Assembly (NCBI GenBank): GCA_964566875.1
Contig: CAZMJM010000016.1
Span: forward strand, 1 to 18,114
Source of the DNA: CAZEQH01 sp964566875
GTDB lineage: Bacteria > Patescibacteriota > Minisyncoccia > Minisyncoccales > JANBVM01
Direction of reading: 5' to 3'
DNA: 18,114 nucleotides
Shown here in pieces: positions 4,694 through 11,416 of the stretch. The notes under the pieces were generated by a model, which saw only the letters and a list, made by a program, of their open reading frames with translations, was not told where the DNA came from and ran no database searches. Within the stretch, counting starts at the first letter, position 1. Each line of letters begins with the position of its first letter. A program made the position numbers and the translations under genes.

Positions 4694-5707
4694 ATGCAGA
4701 GAGAAAAAATAGCGGTCGTAGGGGTGGGCGGTAGGACAGGTACTATGTTTGCCTCGGAACTCAGGAAAGCGGCGGATGTTGTCGGTATAGCCAGGGCTCG
4801 GGAGGCGGCCCTGATTAAAGAAAGAAAACTTTCAGTGGCCAGGGGAAAAGAAGAAAAAGAAGAAACTTTCCTGGGAAAAGTCATTGAAGACGGAGATTTT
4901 TCTCAAAATCTTTTGCCGGGCATAATATTTTTTGCCACGAAAAATCCCGTTGGGCCTCCCATAGAGTACTACTGCCGCCATTATACGGGCGAGAAAAAGC
5001 CGACCCTGATAATTTCCCAAAACGGCATCGCAGCCTCGGCGGAAGCTGTCAGAACGGTACAGGCGGTCTTCGGAGGTGAGGCTGCTAAGGTGAGGATAGT
5101 GAGGGTGGTGCTTTTCAATCCCATAGACCGGACAGAGGGAGAGCGCGGTTCGGTTAGAGTACGCTACTCCCTGCCCCTGAGGGGTGCCCTGGCTCAAGCC
5201 GCGGGAACGGCCGGTATAAAGGACATTACCGAGATTTTTGAAAAAGCGGGGTTTCGTTTTAGGGAATTTCCTCCGGAGAAGGCCCGTGATATGGAATTTT
5301 CTAAACTGTTTCTTAATCTGATAGGAATGGCGGCCGCTTCCAGGCAGGTTTCCGTTACAGAAGGTTTTATGGATAAGGAAATCTTTAAGGAAGAAGTGGC
5401 TTGCCTGAAAGAATACGTTGGGGCGGTGAGAGCCTCCGGCTGCAACTTCGTTAACTTTCCCCGATACCCTGTCAGGACGATGGCTGACCTGCTGTTTTTC
5501 TCTCCCTCGGGGTTGCTGACAGCGGCGAGGAATTTGCTGGCCCGGGCTGTCAGCAAGGGCCGTGAAGGTAAATCCAAGGTCTTGGACGAGATAGAATATT
5601 ATAACGGGGGCGTCGTAACTCTAGGCCGAGAGGCCGGCTATCAGACCCCTGTCAATGAAAAAGTCTACCGAAGGGCATTAAGTTTGAGAGGGAAACAAAG
5701 GACGTAA
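4694..5707 (+). CDS. PanE/ApbA-family 2-dehydropantoate 2-reductase-like dehydrogenase
   Basis: 337 residues. A Rossmann nucleotide-binding strand opens it (IAVVGVGGRTG, 6-16); the third glycine of GxGxxG is Thr15, with further glycines at 13 and 16. ATKNP and SQNGIAA follow, matching the family's substrate-facing 'NG' loop. In the C-terminal helical domain, EFSKLFLNLIG (201-211, Lys204) and DEIEYYNGG...TPVNE (298-322) match the lysine and Glu-containing helix of ketopantoate reductases. The family reduces ketopantoate to pantoate with NADPH for coenzyme A synthesis. Many CPR genomes lack that pathway and no partner gene is here, so another 2-keto acid may be the substrate. It is a single-gene unit between tRNA-Ser (divergent) and a terminator. 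The start is supported by the adjacent extended -10. Confidence 0.8.
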   Translation: MQREKIAVVGVGGRTGTMFASELRKAADVVGIARAREAALIKERKLSVARGKEEKEETFLGKVIEDGDFSQNLLPGIIFFATKNPVGPPIEYYCRHYTGEKKPTLIISQNGIAASAEAVRTVQAVFGGEAAKVRIVRVVLFNPIDRTEGERGSVRVRYSLPLRGALAQAAGTAGIKDITEIFEKAGFRFREFPPEKARDMEFSKLFLNLIGMAAASRQVSVTEGFMDKEIFKEEVACLKEYVGAVRASGCNFVNFPRYPVRTMADLLFFSPSGLLTAARNLLARAVSKGREGKSKVLDEIEYYNGGVVTLGREAGYQTPVNEKVYRRALSLRGKQRT

Positions 5708-5754
5708 AGGATAGAAAGGATTCAAAAGTTTTTAAAGGTTGTAAAAATTCTAGA

Positions 5755-5791
5755 GGCTTACTAATTACTAACTACTAATTGCTAATTACTG
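5755..5791. repeat. CTAATTACTAA tract
   Basis: Degenerate tandem words CTTACTAATTACTAAC, TACTAATTGCTAATTACTGA directly before the terminator hairpin. Same composition as the tracts in the tRNA spacers, here followed by a terminator hairpin. Confidence 0.55.
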
Positions 5792-5815
5792 AAAATCTCC
5801 CAAAAGGGAGATTTT
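5792..5815. terminator. Bidirectional intrinsic terminator
   Basis: AAAATCTCCC (5792-5801), loop AAAA, GGGAGATTTT (5806-5815): ten perfect pairs with T-runs at the 3' side on both strands. It separates the convergent PanE-like gene (+) from the rplS-tRNA-Leu-tRNA-Val transcript (-). Confidence 0.85.
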
Positions 5816-5826
5816 CCACGGGCCTG

Positions 5827-5845
5827 CCCTGAGCCTGTCGAAGGG
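5827..5845. repeat. CCCTTCGAC...CAGGGC-type element at a tRNA 3' end
   Basis: On the minus strand it reads CCCTTCGACAGGCTCAGGG and begins at the base after the tRNA-Val(TAC) discriminator. tRNA-Phe is followed in the same way by CCCTTCGAC...CAGGGC at 761-788. Similar short palindromes are known to me as common intergenic repeats in many bacteria. Confidence 0.6.
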
Positions 5846-5919
5846 TGGGCGCGTCAGGACTTGAACCCGAAACCTTCTGAATGTAAGTCAGACGCTCTGA
5901 CCAGTTGAGCTACGCGCCC
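5846..5919 (-). tRNA. tRNA-Val(TAC)
   Basis: On the minus strand: acceptor GGGCGCG paired with the 3' strand, D-loop AACTGGTCA, anticodon stem TCTGA/TCAGA with loop CTTACAT (anticodon TAC, U33 present), T-loop TTCAAGT, discriminator A. CCA is not encoded (the discriminator is followed by CCC). Confidence 0.93.
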
Positions 5920-6016
5920 GGATTTGCCTTCGGCAAATAGTTATTAGTTTCCAGCCGTTAGCTTTTAGTTTCTAATACTGATTATTATTAACTAATAACT
6001 CGTTGCGAAGCAACGC
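5920..6016. repeat. Hairpin-capped TTAGT-rich spacer element (copy 4, most complete)
   Basis: Left cap ATTTGCC-TTC-GGCAAAT (5922-5938), then AGTTATTAGT (5939-5948). Right side ACTAATAACT (5991-6000), then cap CGTTGC-GAA-GCAACG (6001-6015). The two 10-base words are perfect inverted repeats, so the element has nested symmetry: hairpin, inverted repeat, AT-rich core, inverted repeat, hairpin. It exactly fills the gap between tRNA-Val(TAC) and tRNA-Leu(GAG). Confidence 0.75.
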
Positions 6017-6102
6017 TGGTGCCCAGGGGGAGACTTGAACTCCCACGAGCTAGGCTCACTAGCACCTCAAGCTAGCCTGTCTGCCAGTTCCAGCACCTGG
6101 GC
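6017..6102 (-). tRNA. tRNA-Leu(GAG), with CCA
   Basis: On the minus strand: acceptor GCCCAGG/CCTGGGC, D-loop GAACTGGCAGA with the normal GG, anticodon stem CTAGC/GCTAG with loop TTGAGGT (anticodon GAG), long variable arm, T-loop TTCAAGT, discriminator A (6020). CCA follows at 6019-6017, the only one among the eleven tRNAs here. It is directly joined to the spacer element, so the CCA may be chance. Confidence 0.93.
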
Positions 6103-6125
6103 GCTGATGATTATTCCGGAAAAAA

Positions 6126-6605
6126 TTAATCCGTCGCCTCCCCCAGCTTTTCTTTTTCCTCGGGCTGTTCCTCTGGTGTCTGGACTGCGGCGGTCGGTAT
6201 CGCCGCGGCCGGCTTCTCTTCGTCTTTGCTGTTTCCGGATCCAGTTTCAGATTTTCGTACCCTCTTTTTCCTTTTAAGCTTGGCCTTTTTGCCGCTTACA
6301 TGTCTCAGAAAATAAAGCTTGGCCCTCCTTACCTTGCTTCTCCTGACGATTTCTATCTTTTTGAGGGTTGGCAGATGCAGCGGGAATATCCTTTCTACCC
6401 CGATATTATCCACTACCTTACGGACCGTAATGGTGGCGCCTATCTCCCTGTTGTGCTTTATAGCTATGACGGTGCCTTCAAAAATCTGGGTCCTCTCCTT
6501 ATCCTTTTCTTTTATGGTTTGGTAGACCTTCACCGTGTCTCCGGGACGGACATCCGGAAGGTCTTTCCTGATAAATTTTTGGGTAACGGTATCTGTTTTT
6601 TTCAT
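6126..6605 (-). CDS. rplS: Ribosomal protein L19 with a long acidic tail
   Basis: 159 residues. The L19 core covers about residues 8-115: VRPGDTVKVYQTIKE (19-33), RTQIFEGTVIAIKHNREIGATITVRKV (38-64), GVERIFPLHLPTLKKIEIVRR (69-89) and the basic KVRRAKLYFLR helix (91-101). L19 lies at the 30S-50S interface. Bacterial L19 usually ends near residue 115. Here a low-complexity tail of about 45 residues, rich in Glu, Pro, Ala and Lys, follows, a form seen in other CPR ribosomal proteins. Its ATG overlaps the stop of the upstream hydrolase gene (ATGA), so the two are co-translated, and tRNA-Leu(GAG) and tRNA-Val(TAC) lie downstream on the same strand. Confidence 0.95.
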   Translation of the reverse strand: MKKTDTVTQKFIRKDLPDVRPGDTVKVYQTIKEKDKERTQIFEGTVIAIKHNREIGATITVRKVVDNIGVERIFPLHLPTLKKIEIVRRSKVRRAKLYFLRHVSGKKAKLKRKKRVRKSETGSGNSKDEEKPAAAIPTAAVQTPEEQPEEKEKLGEATD

Positions 6606-7258
6606 AACTTTAATACTATTATTTTTGCTTCATCAACCGAGGGCAGTTCATTTTCCCTCACTACCAGCTTTTCTAATGGTTTGAGGGTCTTAAGCCCGAA
6701 GACCTTAAGAAATTTGCTGAGAGAGTCCAATTTCACCTTCACTTTGGGAAGGGCATAATGCATGGGGATGGTAATCCTGGGCTCTATCTGGGACATTATC
6801 TTGGCGGCCTCTTTGGCGGATATGGTATAGTTTCCCCCTACTGGAATCATAAGGATATCAACTTCTCCTATTTTTTCAAGTTGTTCCTCGGTGAGTTCTT
6901 TCTGGCCGAGGTCTCCGAGATGGCAGACGGTGATGTCTTCGCTCTCAATAAGATAGATGGTATTTCGTCCCCTCTCCTGGCCTTTGACATCGTCGTGAAA
7001 GGAAGGTATCCCCTGGATGAAGATATTTTTAATCTCATATTCCCCCGGTCCTTCAATAACGAAAGGTTCCCCGGTGACGGTTGCCACGTTGTTGTGGTCG
7101 TGATGCCCGTGTGTTACCAGCACGACGTCTCCGCTGACTCTGGGGACCTTAAGACCGACAGCCTTGTCAAAAGGGTCTATCAGTATCTTTACCTTGGTTT
7201 TTTTGTTGGGTTTAGTCCTTATCTCAAAAAAAGAATGACCGTGCCATAAGATTTGCAT
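6602..7258 (-). CDS. Metallo-beta-lactamase-fold hydrolase (UlaG/UPF0173-like)
   Basis: 218 residues from the ATG at 7258. It opens with MQILWHGHSFFEI, as in the UlaG/UPF0173 branch. The metal site follows: THGHHDH (His50, His52, Asp54, His55), FHDD near residue 86, LGDLG with Asp, and a C-terminal PMHY histidine. These proteins bind two metal ions and cleave phosphodiester, lactone or similar bonds; the substrate cannot be told from sequence. A longer in-frame TTG start at 7267 is possible, but the TTG-to-ATG region carries a GGGA word that works better as a ribosome-binding site for the ATG. It is the first gene of an operon with rplS (4-bp overlap) and lies divergent to the S1 gene. Confidence 0.85.
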   Translation of the reverse strand: MQILWHGHSFFEIRTKPNKKTKVKILIDPFDKAVGLKVPRVSGDVVLVTHGHHDHNNVATVTGEPFVIEGPGEYEIKNIFIQGIPSFHDDVKGQERGRNTIYLIESEDITVCHLGDLGQKELTEEQLEKIGEVDILMIPVGGNYTISAKEAAKIMSQIEPRITIPMHYALPKVKVKLDSLSKFLKVFGLKTLKPLEKLVVRENELPSVDEAKIIVLKL

Positions 7259-7289
7259 AATTCCCAAAATCTGTTAATCTTACCCTTAA

Positions 7290-7318
7290 ACTCTATCACA
7301 GTTTATGGTTCAGTTCAA
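7290..7318 (-). promoter_or_regulatory. Candidate leftward promoter for the hydrolase-rplS-tRNA operon
   Basis: On the minus strand: TTGAAC (7318-7313), 17 bp, TAGAGT (7295-7290). The -35 is inside the palindrome TTCAAC-T-GTTGAA (7314-7326), which also holds the -35 of the divergent S1 promoter. The -10 is weak. Confidence 0.35.
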
Positions 7319-7321
7319 CTG

Positions 7322-7350
7322 TTGAAAATTTTGAAATAGTATTGTAAAAT
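7322..7350 (+). promoter_or_regulatory. Promoter of the S1-ftsH operon
   Basis: TTGAAA (7322-7327), 17 bp, TAAAAT (7345-7350). The expected start is near 7357, leaving a 5' leader of only about nine bases before the ATG at 7366. There is no Shine-Dalgarno sequence. Confidence 0.6.
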
Positions 7351-7365
7351 GAACCACATCCAAAT

Positions 7366-8448
7366 ATGGAAAAAAATTATATGAAAAAATTATTGGAAGA
7401 AAACGACATGCTCAAACCTCCCAAGGTGGGGGAGATAATAGAGGGAACGGTTGTGGGCAAAGGAAGGGCCGCAATTTTTTTAGATTTGGGTCCTATTGGC
7501 ACCGGTAAGATTTACGGGAGGGAATTTTTTCAGGCTAAAGAACAACTCAAGGGTTTGGAAATGGGAGATAAGATATTCAGTAAGATAACGGGCCTGGATA
7601 CGGAGGACGGATTTATTGAGCTCTCCGTCAGTAAAGCCTCCAGGGAATTGACCTTCAGCCGTCTGAAAGAGAAGAAAGAGAATGGAGAGCTGATTACCAT
7701 CAAGGTTATGGGGGCCAACAAGGGAGGGTTGATGACCGAAATATCAGGCATTTCCGCTTTCCTCCCGGTTTCCCAGCTTTCTTCCGAACACTATCCCAAG
7801 GTGGAGGGTGGAGACAAAACAAAAATATTGAAGGAGCTGCAGCAGTTTGTATCCAAGGAGATGGAAGTTAAGATACTGGACCTGTTTCCCAAAAAAGAAC
7901 AGATTATTCTTTCGGAAAAAGCCAAAGACCTTGACCGCATAAAAGAGCTGCTCCAGAGCTACAAAGTCGGAGACGTGGTAGAAGGAGAAATCACCGGTAT
8001 CACTGACTTCGGAGCCTTTATCAGATTTCCCTTGGGCGGTAAGGAAGAGGAACAGTTGGAGGGATTAATTCACATATCCGAACTGGACTGGAAAATCATC
8101 GAAGACCCCTCCGAAGTGGTCAGCGTAGGAGAACACGTCAAGGCCCAGGTAGTGGATATTTCTGACGAAAAGGTGTCTCTGTCTCTCAAATCCATGAAGA
8201 AGGACCCGTGGGAAAGTATCAGGGATGACTATCAAAAGGGACAGGTCATCACCGGCAAGGTAACGAAGCTTAATCCCTTTGGAGCCTTCGTCCAGGTCAG
8301 CGATAAAATACAGGCCCTCTGCCACGTTTCGGAATTTGAGAACGAGAGGATGGAAGACGTGCTGGAGGTTGACAAGGAATACAAGTTTGAGATTCTCTCC
8401 ATAGACGAACAGGAACATAAGATGAGCCTGAGGTTAGTTAAGGAATAA
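7366..8448 (+). CDS. rpsA: Ribosomal protein S1-like, four S1 domains
   Basis: 360 residues with four OB-fold S1 repeats at about 19-88, 104-182, 198-277 and 290-358. The third and fourth are the most typical (VGDVVEGEITGITDFGAFI and GQVITGKVTKLNPFGAFVQV, each followed by GLIHISEL or ALCHVSEF and a KVSLSLK/KMSLRL end). The first two are degenerate, as in S1, where the N-terminal repeats bind the ribosome. E. coli S1 has six repeats; four-repeat forms are common in other bacteria. It should bind mRNA leaders near the 30S platform. Start at ATG 7366; the ATG at 7381 is an alternative. ftsH follows 36 bp downstream with no terminator between. Confidence 0.9.
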   Translation: MEKNYMKKLLEENDMLKPPKVGEIIEGTVVGKGRAAIFLDLGPIGTGKIYGREFFQAKEQLKGLEMGDKIFSKITGLDTEDGFIELSVSKASRELTFSRLKEKKENGELITIKVMGANKGGLMTEISGISAFLPVSQLSSEHYPKVEGGDKTKILKELQQFVSKEMEVKILDLFPKKEQIILSEKAKDLDRIKELLQSYKVGDVVEGEITGITDFGAFIRFPLGGKEEEQLEGLIHISELDWKIIEDPSEVVSVGEHVKAQVVDISDEKVSLSLKSMKKDPWESIRDDYQKGQVITGKVTKLNPFGAFVQVSDKIQALCHVSEFENERMEDVLEVDKEYKFEILSIDEQEHKMSLRLVKE

Positions 8449-8484
8449 AGAAACAGACCAATCCCAATTTTCTATTCTTTTTAG

Positions 8485-10392
8485 ATGAATACATTTGTTA
8501 AAAATTTCATCTTTATAGTACTGATATTCCTAGTTGTGTCAGCCTTGTTCAGTTTGTTTTCCCAACAATCATCTCAGGTGAAGCAGGTTTCCATTACTCA
8601 GCTGGCCGAGGAAATAAAACAGGGACAGGTTAAGAACATCACAGTTGCGGGCAATGAGCTGACTATTACCTATAAAGATGGCTCCGATGGGAAGTCGGTT
8701 AAGGAGGAATCCACCGCTCTGTCAACCACCCTGAAAAATTACGGTGTCACCGACCAGGAACTGGCGGCGGTAAATATTGATATTAAAGATAGCGGAAGCG
8801 GACTTTCGGTGTGGCTGGGGCCGGTGTTGTTTTCCGTATTACCCTTGATATTGTTCGGCGTGTTTTTCTGGATGCTTTTCCGTCAGGCTAAGAGCGGAGC
8901 CATGCAAACATTTGATTTTACCAGGGCCAAGGCCCGCCTCTTCGGTGCCGAGGGTCATCCCAAACAAAAGATTACTTTTCAGGATGTGGCTGGGCTAAAG
9001 GAAGCCAAGGAAGAGCTGAGAGAGGTAGTGGACTTTTTAAAAAATTCCCGGAAATACACCAGGATGGGTGCCAGAATCCCCAGAGGAATTCTGTTGCTGG
9101 GACCGGCCGGCGTGGGGAAAACTCTTTTAGCCAGAGCGGTAGCCGGAGAAGCCAATGTCCCGTTTTTTCACACCTCGGGCTCCACTTTCGTGGAACTTTT
9201 CGTGGGAACGGGAGCGGCCAGGGTGAGAGACCTCTTTGAAGAAGCCAAAAAAAGAGCCCCGGCCCTCATTTTCATCGACGAGCTAGATGCCGTGGGACGT
9301 ATGCGCGGGGCGGGAATCGGCGGAGGGCATGACGAGAGGGAGCAGACATTAAATCAGCTGCTGGTGGAAATGGACGGCTTTGAGCGGGATACCAACGTTA
9401 TTATTATCAGCGCTACCAACAGGGCGGATATTTTAGACCCAGCCCTGCTGCGACCGGGGAGATTCGACCGCCGGATAGTCCTGGATCTTCCGGACATCAA
9501 CGACCGGGAGGAAGTGCTCAAGATCCACTGTGTGGGCAAACCTCTGGCGGCGGACGTCAAAGTCAGGGAAATAGCAGAAAGGACCCCCGGCTTCTCCGGT
9601 GCGGACTTAGCCAATGTGGTGAACGAGGCAGCCATCCTGGCTGCCCGGCGAAACAAGCAGCAGATTTATCAGGAGGAATTTCTGGAATCCATAGAGAAGG
9701 TCCTCTTGGGCCCTGAGAGAAAGAGCCACATCCTTTCTAAGAAAGAAAAGAGGATAGCCGCCTTTCATGAGGCAGGCCATGCCTTAATATCCAGCCTTCT
9801 GTCCGACGTGGAGCCGGTAAGAAAGGTTTCCATCATTGCCAGGGGGCTGGCGGCGGGCTATACCCTGAAGATGCCGAAGGAAGAAACCAAGATTAAGACC
9901 AAGAAAGAATTCCTGGCGAAGATGACCATTCTGCTGGGCGGTTATTGTGCCGAACAGCTGAAGTTCGGGCAGATTACCACGGGCGCTTCCGACGATCTGA
10001 AGAAGGCGTCTGAACTGGCGCGAAAGCTGGTGAAAAAGTACGGAATGTCAAGATTGGGACCTATTTCTTTCGGGGAACAAGAGGAGTTGGTTTTTCTGGG
10101 TAAGGAAATTTCCGAACAGCGAAACTACTCAGAGAAAGTAGCTACCATGATAGACGAGGAGGTAGCCAAATTTATCAAAAGGGCCGAGAAGGAAGCTATT
10201 AAAATATTAAAGAAAAGAAAAGACCTTTTAGAAAAAATAGCGGAAACCCTGATTGAGAAAGAAACCATAGAAAGGGAGGAATTCGAAGCCCTGATAGGAA
10301 AAAACAAGGAAACCAAGGTGGAAAAGAAAAATCGTTCGTCTTCAAAAAAGTTGAAGAAAAGAGGAGTTCAAGTGAGAGTCAAGCGCATTTAG
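8485..10392 (+). CDS. ftsH: ATP-dependent zinc metalloprotease FtsH
   Basis: 635 residues. Transmembrane helices at about 8-25 and 109-132 enclose an extracytoplasmic domain. The AAA+ domain has Walker A GPAGVGKT (206-213; usual form GPPGTGKT), the pore segment FVELFVGTGAARVRDLF, Walker B LIFIDE (261-266) and the second region of homology ATNRADILDPALLRPGRFDR. The protease domain has HEAGH (428-432) with third zinc ligand Asp504 in TTGASDDL. FtsH hexamers pull membrane and short-lived cytosolic proteins through the pore and degrade them. The C-terminus is Lys-rich (about 605-635). The TAG stop at 10390-10392 is followed without a gap by tRNA-Ile, so cutting out the tRNA would trim the ftsH mRNA exactly at its stop. 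Confidence 0.97.
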   Translation: MNTFVKNFIFIVLIFLVVSALFSLFSQQSSQVKQVSITQLAEEIKQGQVKNITVAGNELTITYKDGSDGKSVKEESTALSTTLKNYGVTDQELAAVNIDIKDSGSGLSVWLGPVLFSVLPLILFGVFFWMLFRQAKSGAMQTFDFTRAKARLFGAEGHPKQKITFQDVAGLKEAKEELREVVDFLKNSRKYTRMGARIPRGILLLGPAGVGKTLLARAVAGEANVPFFHTSGSTFVELFVGTGAARVRDLFEEAKKRAPALIFIDELDAVGRMRGAGIGGGHDEREQTLNQLLVEMDGFERDTNVIIISATNRADILDPALLRPGRFDRRIVLDLPDINDREEVLKIHCVGKPLAADVKVREIAERTPGFSGADLANVVNEAAILAARRNKQQIYQEEFLESIEKVLLGPERKSHILSKKEKRIAAFHEAGHALISSLLSDVEPVRKVSIIARGLAAGYTLKMPKEETKIKTKKEFLAKMTILLGGYCAEQLKFGQITTGASDDLKKASELARKLVKKYGMSRLGPISFGEQEELVFLGKEISEQRNYSEKVATMIDEEVAKFIKRAEKEAIKILKKRKDLLEKIAETLIEKETIEREEFEALIGKNKETKVEKKNRSSSKKLKKRGVQVRVKRI

Positions 10393-10465
10393 GGGCGTGT
10401 AGCTCAGCGGTTAGAGCACGTCTCTTATAAAGACGGGGTCCGTGGTTCGATCCCACGCACGCCCA
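10393..10465 (+). tRNA. tRNA-Ile(TAT)
   Basis: Acceptor GGGCGTG/CACGCCC, D stem GCTC/GAGC with loop AGCGGTTA, anticodon stem CGTCT/AGACG with loop CTTATAA (C32 U33 then anticodon TAT), T arm CGTGG/CCACG with loop TTCGATC, discriminator A10465. It reads the AUA codon. Most bacteria decode AUA with a CAT tRNA modified to lysidine; a direct TAT isoacceptor is less common. It starts at the base after the ftsH stop codon. Confidence 0.93.
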
Positions 10466-10592
10466 CCGGTTTCTTGCAGAAACCTGGTAATTAGCTGTTA
10501 GTAGTTAGTAATTAGACTAATAATTGATAACTAAAAACTAATTACTAGTAACTAATAACTATTCGGCTCCGCCGGTTGGCGGAGCTGAATCC
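10466..10592. repeat. Hairpin-capped TTAGT-rich spacer element (copy 5)
   Basis: Left hairpin GGTTTC-TTGCA-GAAACC just after tRNA-Ile, then TAATTAGCTGTTAGTAGTTAG. The middle mixes TTAGT and CTAATTAC words and ends ACTAATAACT (10551-10560). Right hairpin 10561-10590 has 13 pairs (ATTC.GCTCCGCC with GGCGGAGC.GAAT, one G-T) and loop GGTT; two bases then lead into tRNA-Val(GAC). Confidence 0.7.
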
Positions 10593-10666
10593 GGGCGATT
10601 AGCTCAGCTGGCTAGAGCGTCTGCTCGACACGCAGGAGGTCACAGGTTCAAGTCCTGTATCGCCCA
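10593..10666 (+). tRNA. tRNA-Val(GAC) with C33
   Basis: Acceptor GGGCGAT/ATCGCCC, D stem GCTC/GAGC with loop AGCTGGCTA, anticodon stem TCTGC/GCAGG (one T-G pair) with loop TCGACAC (10625-10631), T arm ACAGG/CCTGT with loop TTCAAGT, discriminator A10666. Counting from the D arm puts GAC at 34-36 and C, not U, at 33. Other stems are perfect. CCA is not encoded. The short variable loop excludes Ser. Confidence 0.88.
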
Positions 10667-10675
10667 CTATATAGG

Positions 10676-11416
10676 ATGGAAGAAGAGATAAAAATCATTT
10701 ACCAGGACGACAGCCTCTTGGTTGTTGATAAACCCCCGGGCCTTGCCGTTTTCTCGGAAAGAGGCAGTACGGTGCCGACCTTAATACCCCTCCTCTTGAG
10801 GGTTTTTCCCCATCTTAAGGAGGTTGGAAAATCTCCGAGATATGGCATAATACATAGATTGGACAAAGAGACTTCAGGGATTTTGCTGGTTGCCAAAAGC
10901 CAGCCGGCCCTGGATTTCTTTCAGAAGCAATTCAAAGAAAGACAAGTTCTCAAAAAATATATTACTCTACTCTGGGGTAATCTCAAAGAAGAGAGCGGTG
11001 AAATCAAAACCCTGATAGGACGGGCTCCGGGAAACCGGCTCAAACAAAAGGCCTATCTGCACTTTGGACCTTCTTCCAGTGGAAAAAGGGAGGCCGTTAC
11101 CCGCTACCGCGTTCTGAAACGCTTCTTTCAAGAAAAAAAAAGCGGGAAAAATATTTATACCTTAGCAGAAGCCGTACCCAAGACTGGAAGGAAACATCAA
11201 ATAAGAGCACATTTTGCCTTTCTAAAACACCCGGTGGCCGGGGACAGACTTTACTCGTTTAAAGACCAGGTAGCGCCGAAAAAGCTTGCCAGACAATTCC
11301 TTCACGCTTCTCTCCTGGAAATAAACCTTCTTGAGGGGAAGGGACGGAAGATATTTAATTCCGAACTTCCGGACGACCTAGAGAGAGTTCTAAAAGATCT
11401 TGATGAATATCCTTGA
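10676..11416 (+). CDS. RluA-family rRNA/tRNA pseudouridine synthase
   Basis: 246 residues, catalytic domain only. IIYQDDSLLVVDKPPGLAV (7-25) is the first conserved block of the RluA group; HRLDKETSG (60-68) carries the catalytic Asp63. Later blocks are KKYITLLWG, TGRKHQIRAHFAF (about 170-182) with the Arg-His-Gln-Ile-Arg word, and HPVAGDRLYS. The N-terminal S4 RNA-binding domain of RluC/RluD is missing, as in RluA and TruC-like enzymes, so the exact uridine in rRNA or tRNA cannot be assigned. The ATG is ten bases past tRNA-Val(GAC), so this mRNA would be freed by tRNA 3' processing with almost no leader. It overlaps the next gene by 14 bp. Confidence 0.9.
   Translation: MEEEIKIIYQDDSLLVVDKPPGLAVFSERGSTVPTLIPLLLRVFPHLKEVGKSPRYGIIHRLDKETSGILLVAKSQPALDFFQKQFKERQVLKKYITLLWGNLKEESGEIKTLIGRAPGNRLKQKAYLHFGPSSSGKREAVTRYRVLKRFFQEKKSGKNIYTLAEAVPKTGRKHQIRAHFAFLKHPVAGDRLYSFKDQVAPKKLARQFLHASLLEINLLEGKGRKIFNSELPDDLERVLKDLDEYP

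Noticed and set aside
7258..7267. TTG start for the metallo-hydrolase
   Set aside because: The ATG at 7258 gives the family-typical MQILWHGHS start and has a GGGA word upstream.
9100..9123. FtsH as inactive because Walker A reads GPAGVGKT
   Set aside because: The key Gly-Lys-Thr is intact and Walker B, arginine finger region and zinc ligands are present; likely a harmless variant.
10593..10666. Reading the C33 tRNA as Ser(CGA) or Arg(TCG) by shifting the loop
   Set aside because: Shifting breaks the anticodon stem, and the short variable loop excludes Ser; GAC is the only fit to canonical numbering.
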